Of a DNA stretch of 8,716 nucleotides, positions 1-5,623 are shown in pieces. Location of the stretch: contig JAJZRD010000162.1 in the NCBI GenBank assembly GCA_021845945.1, positions 1 to 8,716 on the forward strand. Direction: 5' to 3'. The DNA comes from Chloroflexota bacterium (GTDB taxonomy: Bacteria > Chloroflexota > UBA6077). Each line of letters starts with the position of its first letter. Position 1 is the stretch's first letter. The notes beneath the pieces were generated by a model. That model was given only the letters and a program-made list of their open reading frames with translations, was not told the DNA's origin and did not search any database. The position numbers and the translations under genes are program-made.

Positions 1-40
1 CCGGCAGGCGCTGGCAGAGATCACCGGCCAAATGGCGTAG
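1..40 (+). CDS. C-terminal end of an upstream gene (partial)
   Basis: One frame is open from position 2 and encodes RQALAEITGQMA before a TAG stop at 38-40. The residue mix looks like the amphipathic helical tail of an ordinary cytoplasmic enzyme. Twelve residues cannot identify a family, so no function is proposed. The stop codon lies within the left end (GTAGGGC, 37-43) of the palindromic element that follows, so the element may have trimmed or replaced the original end of the gene. The alternative is that this is non-coding and open by chance. Confidence 0.35.
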   Translation, partial: RQALAEITGQMA

Positions 41-138
41 GGCAGGGCGCTCTGCCCTGCCGCCGGCCTAACATCCCCCGCCGGGCGGCGGGGCACGGGC
101 GTGGCGCTGTGCTAGCTCGCGCCACGCCCGTGCCCTAC
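37..138. repeat. Compound palindromic element with GTAGGGC/GCCCTAC ends
   Basis: The element begins with GTAGGGC (37-43) and ends with its reverse complement GCCCTAC (132-138). Inside are three hairpins: 41-48 with 54-61 (8 bp, 5-nt loop); a CCCCGCC/GGCGGGG pair around 76-93; and 91-107 with 119-135 (17 bp perfect, 11-nt loop). No T-tract follows any stem, so these are not textbook intrinsic terminators. The long third stem could still end transcripts arriving from either side, and it lies between a + strand gene end and a minus strand gene end. It has no coding capacity. It looks like a non-autonomous REP/MITE-type element; its copy number in the genome is unknown. Confidence 0.6.
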
Positions 139-159
139 GTCTTGTTGTTCACCGCCTTA

Positions 160-186
160 CCCTTGGGAAGGGGGTTGGGGGGTTAG
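160..186. repeat. Short palindrome plus G-run tract
   Basis: A 5-bp stem (CCCTT 160-164 with AAGGG 168-172) leads into G-runs and TTAGG at 183-187. Read on the minus strand it starts 10 nt past the aminotransferase stop as a CCTAACCCCC-type motif followed by a CCCTT/AAGGG hairpin. Motifs of this shape are frequent intergenic repeats in GC-rich and filamentous bacteria (general familiarity). It may act as a weak 3' end for the aminotransferase transcript. The + strand G-runs could also form a quadruplex. Nothing else is seen in 139-196. Confidence 0.35.
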
Positions 187-196
187 GTCCCTCCCC

Positions 197-1348
197 CTAC
201 CCCCTCGCCTCCAGCGAGGCCAGGTAGCTCCCCAGCCTCCTGATCCCCTCGCCTATCCGCTCCAGCGAGGTGGCGTAGGAGAACCGCAGGTATCCCTCGG
301 CGTTGCTCCCGAAGTCGATGCCCGGGGCCACCGCCACCTTGGCGTTGCGCAGCAGCTCGAAGGCGAAGGAGAGGGAATCCGAGGTGTACTTTCGGGCGTT
401 GACCAGCACGTAGAAGGCCCCTGTGGGGGGGTGAGGGATCTGGAAGCCCAGCCCCTGCAGCCCCTTAAGCAGATGGAGCCGCCGCTCCGCGTAGGTCCGC
501 CTCATCTGCTCCACCTCGGGGGCCGCCTCCCTCAGCGCCGCCACCCCGGCCCACTGCACGAAGGCGTTGGCGGAGATGAAGAAGTTCTGCTGGATCTTCT
601 GCATGGCCCGGATGATCTCCCGCGAGGCGATGATGTACCCCAACCGCCAGCCGGTCATGGCGTACAGCTTGGAGAAGCCGTTGAGCACGCAGGCCCGGTC
701 GGTGAACTCCAGGATGGAGTGCTCCTTCCCCTCGTAGACCAGGCCGTGGTAGATCTCGTCGGACACCACCATGGGTCCCAACTGCCCGATCTGGTCCATC
801 CGCCCCGCGTCCAGCACCACGCCCGTCGGGTTTGAGGGGGAGTTGATCATGATCGCCCTGGTGCGCGGGCCGATCCTCTCCCGAATCGCCTCGGCCCGAA
901 GCTGGTAGCCCTCGGACTCCATGGCATCCACGTGGACGGGGAGCCCCTCGGCGAAGGTGATGAAGTTGGGATAGCAGGCGTAATAGGGGTTGGAGAGGAT
1001 CACCTGGTCGCCGGCTTCCAGCAGCACGGAGTAGAGCATGAAGAGGGCCGGGGAGGTGCCGGCGGTCACCATCACCTGGTCGGGGCTCACCTGAACGCCG
1101 TATCGGCTGAAGTAGTCTTCGCAGATGGCCTCCCGCAGCGGCAGGATCCCCAGGCTGTGGGTATAGTGGGTCTTGCCCCCCCGAATCGCCCTCTCGGCGG
1201 CCTCCCGAATGCAGGCCGGCGTGTCGAAGTCGGGCTCGCCCACCTCCATGTGGACGACGTCGGCGCCTTCCTTCTGAAGTCGCTCGGCCTCCTCCAGAAC
1301 TTCCATAACCAGGAAGGGGGAGACATCGGATCGCCTCTGCTCGATCAT
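197..1348 (-). CDS. PLP-dependent class I/II aminotransferase
   Basis: This is a 383-residue fold-type I aminotransferase, the usual length for the aspartate/aromatic aminotransferase superfamily. It transfers an amino group between an amino acid and a 2-oxo acid through pyridoxal phosphate in the cytoplasm. Visible landmarks are GEPDFDTP (37-44) near the N-terminus, NSPSNPTG (169-176) with the cofactor-contacting Asn173, SDEIY (196-200) with Asp197 and Tyr200, the Schiff-base lysine Lys227 in GFSKLYAMTGWRLGY, and Arg355 in LRFSYA, expected to bind the substrate alpha-carboxylate. All catalytic residues are present, so it should be active. The amino-acid substrate cannot be read from the sequence. 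The ATG at 1348 is preceded by AGGAGG (minus strand, 1361-1366) with a rather long 12-nt spacer. It lies 59 nt downstream of the glycosyltransferase on the same strand and is probably in its operon. Confidence 0.95.
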   Translation of the reverse strand: MIEQRRSDVSPFLVMEVLEEAERLQKEGADVVHMEVGEPDFDTPACIREAAERAIRGGKTHYTHSLGILPLREAICEDYFSRYGVQVSPDQVMVTAGTSPALFMLYSVLLEAGDQVILSNPYYACYPNFITFAEGLPVHVDAMESEGYQLRAEAIRERIGPRTRAIMINSPSNPTGVVLDAGRMDQIGQLGPMVVSDEIYHGLVYEGKEHSILEFTDRACVLNGFSKLYAMTGWRLGYIIASREIIRAMQKIQQNFFISANAFVQWAGVAALREAAPEVEQMRRTYAERRLHLLKGLQGLGFQIPHPPTGAFYVLVNARKYTSDSLSFAFELLRNAKVAVAPGIDFGSNAEGYLRFSYATSLERIGEGIRRLGSYLASLEARG

Positions 1349-1380
1349 CGGACCGTGAGCCCTCCTCGGCGAGGTGGATC

Positions 1381-1401
1381 CCCTCTCCCTTTGGGAGAGG
1401 G
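1381..1401. repeat. Perfect 9-bp hairpin between glycosyltransferase and aminotransferase
   Basis: CCCTCTCCC (1381-1389) and GGGAGAGGG (1393-1401) form a perfect stem with a TTT/AAA loop, filling about a third of the 59-nt gap between the two genes. No T-tract follows on either strand. It could attenuate transcription or stabilise the 3' end of the glycosyltransferase message. Palindromes of this exact flavour are common dispersed repeats, so it may have no gene-specific role. Confidence 0.6.
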
Positions 1402-1407
1402 AGAAGA

Positions 1408-2532
1408 CTACTTCGTCCGCTCGATTACCTCGCGGTACAGATCCAGGTGGCGCGTGGCGGTCCGCTCCACCGAGACATCCTCGGCATACTGCCGGGCTCG
1501 GTCGCCCAGCTCCCGACGCAGGGCATCGTCCCGAAGCAGCTTCACCACGGCATCACGGAAGCCGGCGGCGTCCCCGGGATCCACCATGATCCCCGCCTTG
1601 CTGGACTCGACGTAGCTGCGCAGGCCGCCCACAGAGGAGGCCACCACGGGGGTCCCGACGGCGCTGGCCGCCATGGAAGGCCCCGAGGCCGCCGCCGACT
1701 GGTAGGGCAGCACCAGCACATCGAAGCTGGCCACCAACTCCAGGAAGCCGTCGGGGGCCAGAAGCACGGGCAGGTAGAGGATGGAAGCCTTGCGGGGGCT
1801 GGCCGCGATCGCGTCCTGCAGCCGGCGCGCGTACTTCTCACCTTCGGCGCTACCCGGTCGCGGGGCGCAGGCGGCCACCAGCATGGCGTTGGGCGCGACC
1901 TGGTCCACGATGTCCGCCCAGAGCTCCACGAACCAATCGAACCGCTTGTACCACTCTGGGTAACCCACCATCCCCACCACCAGCCGGTGCGGGTAGCCGA
2001 ACCGGGCCTTGGCGTTGGGGAAGTAGGCCACCTTCGGGGCCATGTGGGGGATCACCCTCACCTCGCCCGAGGGTCGAGAGGCGTAGGGGGTATGGACGAT
2101 ACTGGCGCCCACCAGCCGTCCCACGGCGTCGATGTAGGCCAGCCGGTCGGCCACGCCCTCGTTGTCCGAGTGCATGGTCATCACCACCGGCTGCCCGGCC
2201 ACCTTCCATCCAAAGAGCGGGGTTGCGAGCTCGAAGGCGTCGGCGGCACCGGAGCCCCGAAGGGCGCCGTAGCGCCGGCGCTCGTACAGCCCGTACTCGA
2301 ACTGTACGTGCACTACGTCGGGCTGCAGCTCGGCTACTTTCTGCTCCAGGGCAGAGTACCACTCGGGCTGCTCCAGGTCGATGACCGGGTGCACCGTCGG
2401 CGTCGCGGCGGCGTCGGTGTGGCAGATCACCTGCACCTCGTGGCCCTGGCGGGCCATCTCGTCCACCAGAGGCCGGGTGTAGGTGTAGATGCCACAGTAC
2501 CTATCCCAGCTGGTAACCATCGCTATCTTCAC
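1408..2532 (-). CDS. GT-B fold glycosyltransferase (GT4-like)
   Basis: This 374-residue protein is predicted to transfer a sugar from a nucleotide donor to an unknown acceptor, at the cytoplasmic face of the membrane or in the cytosol. The N-terminal Rossmann half opens with MKIAMVTSWD and CGIYTYTRPLVDEM, typical of GT4 enzymes, then VVHVQFEYGLY (73-83) and a VIPHM turn (160-164). The C-terminal donor-binding half begins near residue 185 (VVGMVGYPEWYKRFD) and ends with VGTPVVASSVGGL (292-304). No signal peptide or transmembrane segment is seen. The usual EX7E pair aligns with Ala280 and Ala288, in a stretch reading SAAASGPSMAAS. Related GT4 variants with an SG motif here also lack the first glutamate, so loss of activity is not implied. 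The start is GTG at 2532, with GGAGGGG five bases upstream. A candidate promoter (2722-2750) and a leader hairpin lie upstream; the aminotransferase follows after 59 nt. Confidence 0.9.
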   Translation of the reverse strand: MKIAMVTSWDRYCGIYTYTRPLVDEMARQGHEVQVICHTDAAATPTVHPVIDLEQPEWYSALEQKVAELQPDVVHVQFEYGLYERRRYGALRGSGAADAFELATPLFGWKVAGQPVVMTMHSDNEGVADRLAYIDAVGRLVGASIVHTPYASRPSGEVRVIPHMAPKVAYFPNAKARFGYPHRLVVGMVGYPEWYKRFDWFVELWADIVDQVAPNAMLVAACAPRPGSAEGEKYARRLQDAIAASPRKASILYLPVLLAPDGFLELVASFDVLVLPYQSAAASGPSMAASAVGTPVVASSVGGLRSYVESSKAGIMVDPGDAAGFRDAVVKLLRDDALRRELGDRARQYAEDVSVERTATRHLDLYREVIERTK

Positions 2533-2550
2533 GGCTTCCCCTCCGGCAGC

Positions 2551-2602
2551 TTGACAGCAGGCACGCCTCCCTTGAAGAGAGAGGCGTGTCTGCTGTGGTC
2601 AA
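2551..2602. repeat. Inverted repeat in the glycosyltransferase leader
   Basis: The arms 2555-2569 and 2581-2595 pair over 15 positions with a single G-T wobble and an 11-nt loop. Outside them TTGA (2551-2554) and TCAA (2599-2602) add four more pairs past a 3-nt bulge. On the minus strand the structure ends 18 nt before the GTG start of the glycosyltransferase, just ahead of its ribosome-binding site. It could be a cis-acting leader structure or another copy of a mobile palindrome. No T-tract follows. Confidence 0.55.
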
Positions 2603-2636
2603 GTGCCCCAAGTGCCTCGTTCCGCAATTCCGTACT

Positions 2637-2673
2637 GTAGGGCGGGGCCTTGTGCTCCGCTGCCCGGCGCCGT
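2637..2673. repeat. Half copy of the GTAGGGC-type palindrome
   Basis: GTAGGGC at 2637-2643 is identical to the left end of the 37-138 element. A GC-rich imperfect fold-back follows (GGGCGGGG near 2640-2647 against CTCCGCTGCCC near 2655-2665). No GCCCTAC right end is found, so this looks like a decayed or one-ended copy. The rest of 2603-2720 shows no gene or clear site. Confidence 0.35.
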
Positions 2674-2721
2674 GCATCGGCTAGCGGCTTGAGGAACGAC
2701 GCGCTAAGTCCTGCTAACGAC

Positions 2722-2750
2722 ACTATACCGCGCGCAGAGGGCAACCGCAA
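2722..2750 (-). promoter_or_regulatory. Candidate sigma70-type promoter for glycosyltransferase-aminotransferase
   Basis: On the minus strand TTGCGG (2745-2750) and TATAGT (2722-2727) are separated by exactly 17 nt. The -10 box matches the consensus at five of six positions; the -35 box is weak beyond TTG. Transcription would start near 2715 and give a leader of about 180 nt containing the 2551-2602 hairpin. The -35 box lies inside the palindromic element at 2738-2823, so insertion of that element may have supplied it. Confidence 0.4.
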
Positions 2751-2823
2751 GGCCAGTATTTGGAGTGCTGCGGCAAGCCACCGCACTCCAAATCTGCGGC
2801 GGCTACGCCGCCCTCGTTGCCCT
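2738..2823. repeat. Nested palindromic element (TTTGGAGTGC type)
   Basis: An inner perfect 11-bp stem pairs ATTTGGAGTGC (2758-2768) with GCACTCCAAAT (2783-2793). An outer 8-bp pair, AGGGCAAC (2738-2745) with GTTGCCCT (2816-2823), encloses it. A third hairpin (2798-2812) sits between the inner stem and the right outer arm. Palindromes containing TTTGGAGTGC are familiar dispersed repeats in several GC-rich phyla. The nested outer pair suggests either one larger element or one element inserted into another. It begins 24 nt past the phosphorylase stop. Confidence 0.55.
2798..2812 (-). terminator. Possible 3' hairpin of the phosphorylase transcript
   Basis: GGCGGC and GCCGCC flank a 3-nt loop, giving a perfect 6-bp GC stem 34 nt downstream of the phosphorylase stop on the minus strand. 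No run of U follows, so a classic intrinsic terminator is not supported. Together with the next palindrome (2758-2793) it is the only structure available to end or protect the 3' end of this message. Confidence 0.3.
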
Positions 2824-2846
2824 GTGCCTGTTGCCCAGAGCCCGAC

Positions 2847-5420
2847 TCATTGCGCCCAGAGGATCAGCCCGGGCTCGTAGGGGTTGCTCAGATCCTCGTT
2901 CCTCGGGAGGATCCGGAGGGCGTAGCCCCGGACCCCACTGCTGGAGCAGGGGATCGCCCCGCTGAAGCCGTAGGTGCCGTCGCCGTTCCGATCCACGCAG
3001 ATCATGGGGATGGAGGTTCCACCCTGGATCTCCAGGTTGGCGTCCACCGGCCCGTGGTACAGCTCTACCGTGACGTCCTCGGGGCGGATCTCCCCCAGCC
3101 GCACCTCCGCCCGCACCTCCACCAGGGACCCTACCGGCACCTCGCTGGGCACCTCCGCCTCGACCCGGAGCAGCTGCACTCCCGGCCAGCGGCTGCGCAT
3201 CTCCCGCTTCCAGGCGGCCAGAGCCTTGGCCCTGGCCATCTCGTCGGCACCCAGAGCCCGAACCCTGTTCAGCGAGGGCAGGTACATCTGGTCCAGGTAC
3301 TCGGTGACCATCCGGTGGGTGTTGAAGGCCGGGCAGAGCGTCTTCAGGTTGCTCTTCATCCGGGATATCCAGCCCCGGGGCAGCCCATCGATCCCGCGAG
3401 TGTAGAAGAGCGGGATGATCTCCTTCTCCAGCAGGTTGTAGACGGCGTTGGCCTCCACCTCGTCCTGGTACTCCTGGTCCTGGTACTGCTCGCCCCGCCC
3501 GATGGACCAGCCGAGGCTCGGGTCGTAGGCCTCGCACCACCAGCCGTCCTGCACGCTGAGGTTCAAGCCGCCGTTGAAGGCCACCTTCATGCCGCTGGTG
3601 CCGCTGGCCTCCAGCGGCCTCCTGGGGGTGGTCAGCCACAGGTCCGCCCCTCGCACCAGGTAGCGGGCGACCACCATGTCGTAGTCCTCCAGGAAGACGA
3701 TCTGGCGCCGGAACTCCTCCTGGCGGGCGAAGTGGATGATCTGCCGGATCAACTCCTTGCCGGGGTTGTCGTTGGGATGGGCCTTGCCGGCGATGATGAT
3801 CTGCACCGGGCGCTCCCGCTCGCCCAGGATCTTGGCCAGCCGCTCCGGGTGCCGGAACAGCAGGGTGGCTCGCTTGTAGGTGGCGAAGCGGCGGCTGAAG
3901 CCAATGGTCAGCGCCTCCGGATTCAGCGCCTCCCTGGCCGTCTCGATCTCGGCCGTCGAGGCGCCCCGTCTCTCCAGCTGCCACACCAACCGCTGCCGCG
4001 CGAAGCTCACCAGCCTCTCCCGTCGCCGCTCGTGAGCCCGCCACAACTCCTCGCTGGGGATCCGATCCACCCCCTCCCACACGACGGGATCGGTCGGCTC
4101 CTCCTTCCAGCGAGGACCCAGGTAACGATCGTACAGGGCGCCCACGTCCCGGCCGGAGACCCAGGTGGTCGTGTGCACCCCGTTGGTGATGGAGGAGATG
4201 GGGATCTCATCCTCGGGGACCCCCGGCCAGACCCCCTGCCACAGACTTCGGGAGACGTCGCCGTGCAGCCTGCTGACGCCGTTGGCCTTGCTGGCCAGCC
4301 TCAGGGCCGCCACCGCCATGGAGAAGGGCTCCTGGTCGTTGTTCGGGTCCTGCCGGCCAAGCGCCATGAACTCCCTCTGGGCAAGGCCCAGGGCGCGGTA
4401 GTAGCCGCCGAAGTACCGCTCCACCATGTCGGGATAGAACACGTCGATGCCTGCCGGCACCGGCGTGTGGGTAGTGAAGACGATCCCGGCCGCGGAGGCC
4501 TCCCGGGCTTCGGCGAAGCCGACCCCCCTGGAGCCCATCAGCAACCGGATCCGCTCCAGCGCCAGGAAGGCCGAGTGGCCCTCGTTCATATGGCACACCG
4601 TGGGGTTGATCCCCACGGCCGCCAGGGCTCGTATCCCGCCGATGCCCAGCAGGATCTCCTGGCGGATCCGCATGTCCATGTCCCCCCCATAGAGGCGATC
4701 CGTCACGTCCCGATCGTCGGGCCGGTTGCCCGGGATGTTGGCGTCCAGCAGGTAGAGGGGCACCCGCCCCACCTGAGCCCGCCACAGCTGCGCCCGCAGC
4801 ACCCGGCCGGGCAGCTCCACCTGGATGATGACCGGGCTGCCGTCGGGCTTCCTCTCCACCGACAGGGGCATGGTGAAGAAGTCGTTGTCGGGATAAGACT
4901 CACCCTGCCAGCCGTCGGCGTTCAGGTACTGGCGGAAGTAACCCTCCTGGTACAGCAGCCCCACCCCCACCAGAGGAAGGCCGAGGTCGCTGGCCGACTT
5001 GAGGTGGTCTCCGGCCAGGATCCCCAGGCCGCCAGAGTAGTTGGGCAGCGACTCGGAGATGCCGAACTCCATGGAGAAGTAGGCCACCGAGAAGTCCTCG
5101 GGCCGGCCGTGGGTTCGTCGAAACCAGCTCTTGCGAGAATCCATGTACTCGTCGAATTGGTCTAGGACTCTACCGAGGTGGGAGAGGAAGCTGTCGTCGT
5201 TGGCCGCCTCCTGCAGGGTTTCCTGAGGGAGCATCCCCAGCATTCGCACCGGGTTGTGGCCGCTGGCCTCCCACTGGTTGAGGTCTAGCCGTCGGAACAG
5301 CTCCAGGGTCTCGTAATCCCAGGACCATCGAAGGTTGTAGGCCAGTTCCCGCAACCGCTCCAGACGAGGAGGCAAGGAGGGTATCACGGTGAAGGTGCGG
5401 ATGGGCCTCATTCTCTGCAT
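2847..5420 (-). CDS. glgP: Alpha-glucan (glycogen) phosphorylase
   Basis: This 857-residue enzyme (GT35) is expected to cleave alpha-1,4-glucan with phosphate to give glucose-1-phosphate, using pyridoxal phosphate, in the cytoplasm. It belongs to the compact Thermus/Thermotoga-type clade rather than the E. coli GlgP/MalP type. Numbering from the ATG at 5420: an N-terminal DUF3417-like domain (about 10-105), YFSMEFGISE (114-123), NYSGGLGILAGDH (127-139), THTPVPAG (317-324), GFSRRFATYKR (507-517) with the expected phosphate-site Arg and Lys, and EASGTSGMK (604-612) with the PLP lysine Lys612. A beta-rich tail (about 750-857) follows, as in clade members. The start is ATG 5420 because AAAGGGG lies four bases upstream. 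A GTG at 5444 is in frame but lacks a ribosome-binding site and sits almost at the predicted transcription start; ATG 5411 is the other option. It is transcribed divergently from the 388-residue unknown gene. Confidence 0.96.
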   Translation of the reverse strand: MQRMRPIRTFTVIPSLPPRLERLRELAYNLRWSWDYETLELFRRLDLNQWEASGHNPVRMLGMLPQETLQEAANDDSFLSHLGRVLDQFDEYMDSRKSWFRRTHGRPEDFSVAYFSMEFGISESLPNYSGGLGILAGDHLKSASDLGLPLVGVGLLYQEGYFRQYLNADGWQGESYPDNDFFTMPLSVERKPDGSPVIIQVELPGRVLRAQLWRAQVGRVPLYLLDANIPGNRPDDRDVTDRLYGGDMDMRIRQEILLGIGGIRALAAVGINPTVCHMNEGHSAFLALERIRLLMGSRGVGFAEAREASAAGIVFTTHTPVPAGIDVFYPDMVERYFGGYYRALGLAQREFMALGRQDPNNDQEPFSMAVAALRLASKANGVSRLHGDVSRSLWQGVWPGVPEDEIPISSITNGVHTTTWVSGRDVGALYDRYLGPRWKEEPTDPVVWEGVDRIPSEELWRAHERRRERLVSFARQRLVWQLERRGASTAEIETAREALNPEALTIGFSRRFATYKRATLLFRHPERLAKILGERERPVQIIIAGKAHPNDNPGKELIRQIIHFARQEEFRRQIVFLEDYDMVVARYLVRGADLWLTTPRRPLEASGTSGMKVAFNGGLNLSVQDGWWCEAYDPSLGWSIGRGEQYQDQEYQDEVEANAVYNLLEKEIIPLFYTRGIDGLPRGWISRMKSNLKTLCPAFNTHRMVTEYLDQMYLPSLNRVRALGADEMARAKALAAWKREMRSRWPGVQLLRVEAEVPSEVPVGSLVEVRAEVRLGEIRPEDVTVELYHGPVDANLEIQGGTSIPMICVDRNGDGTYGFSGAIPCSSSGVRGYALRILPRNEDLSNPYEPGLILWAQ

Positions 5421-5454
5421 CGATCCCCTTTCTTGGAGAAACACGTCACACTTA

Positions 5455-5463
5455 TTTATACCA
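5455..5463 (-). promoter_or_regulatory. Extended -10 promoter of the phosphorylase gene
   Basis: On the minus strand the site reads TGGTATAAA, an extended -10 (TGn) joined to a box matching TATAAT at five positions. No good -35 hexamer is seen 17 nt upstream, as is usual for extended -10 promoters. Transcription would begin near 5448, about 28 nt before the ATG at 5420, leaving room for the AAAGGGG ribosome-binding site. This supports ATG 5420 over GTG 5444. Confidence 0.55.
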
Positions 5464-5506
5464 TTCTATCAGGACCGTCTGCACGGAAGCACGCGACACC
5501 GCCTGC

Positions 5507-5515
5507 TGGTACAAT
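5507..5515 (+). promoter_or_regulatory. Extended -10 promoter of the 388-residue unknown gene
   Basis: The site reads TGGTACAAT: a TGn extension with TACAAT, a five-of-six match to the -10 consensus. The hexamer 17 nt upstream (AAGCAC) does not resemble a -35 box. Transcription would begin near 5522 and the leader would include the whole inverted repeat 5536-5604. It lies 43 nt from the back-to-back phosphorylase promoter, so one regulator could affect both. Confidence 0.5.
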
Positions 5516-5535
5516 AGTTGTCAGCAATCGATGTG

Positions 5536-5604
5536 GTAGGGGCGAACCTCGTGTTTGCCCTGCCATGCCAACGATGAGAGGGCGATCACGAGGATCGCCC
5601 CTAC
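5536..5604. repeat. 69-bp imperfect inverted repeat with GTAGGGGCGA/TCGCCCCTAC ends
   Basis: The arms 5536-5561 and 5579-5604 pair over 26 positions with two mismatches and one G-T wobble, around a 17-nt loop. The ends are a perfect 10-bp inverted repeat. The GTAGGG start is shared with the elements at 37 and 2637. It ends 20 nt before the start of the 388-residue gene and just upstream of its ribosome-binding site, so it would form a strong leader hairpin in that transcript. It has no coding capacity and looks like a non-autonomous mobile palindrome. Confidence 0.65.
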
Positions 5605-5623
5605 TAATGTCAGGAGAGACTGA

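Noticed and set aside
1447..2640. A 397-codon + strand frame opposite the glycosyltransferase
   Set aside because: It is antisense to a clear glycosyltransferase, with low-complexity His/Gly/Val composition and no motif.
2529..2786. An 85-codon minus-strand frame whose TGA overlaps the GTG start of the glycosyltransferase (GTGA)
   Set aside because: The overlap would suit translational coupling, but the frame runs through two palindromes and the candidate promoter, has no ribosome-binding site of note and encodes nothing recognisable.
3463..3490. Short direct repeat in the phosphorylase gene (TCCTGGTAC twice)
   Set aside because: It encodes a conserved-looking YQDQEYQDE stretch in the family context and needs no special explanation.
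2803..4080. A 425-codon minus-strand frame overlapping the phosphorylase in another phase
   Set aside because: It is an out-of-frame reading of the same gene, dominated by Gly, Ala and Arg, with no family features.
2760..5165. An 801-codon open frame on the + strand opposite the phosphorylase gene
   Set aside because: The minus-strand phosphorylase matches its family along its whole length. The antisense frame is rich in Pro, Gly, His and Gln, lacks any recognisable domain, and is open because of GC-rich third positions in the real gene.
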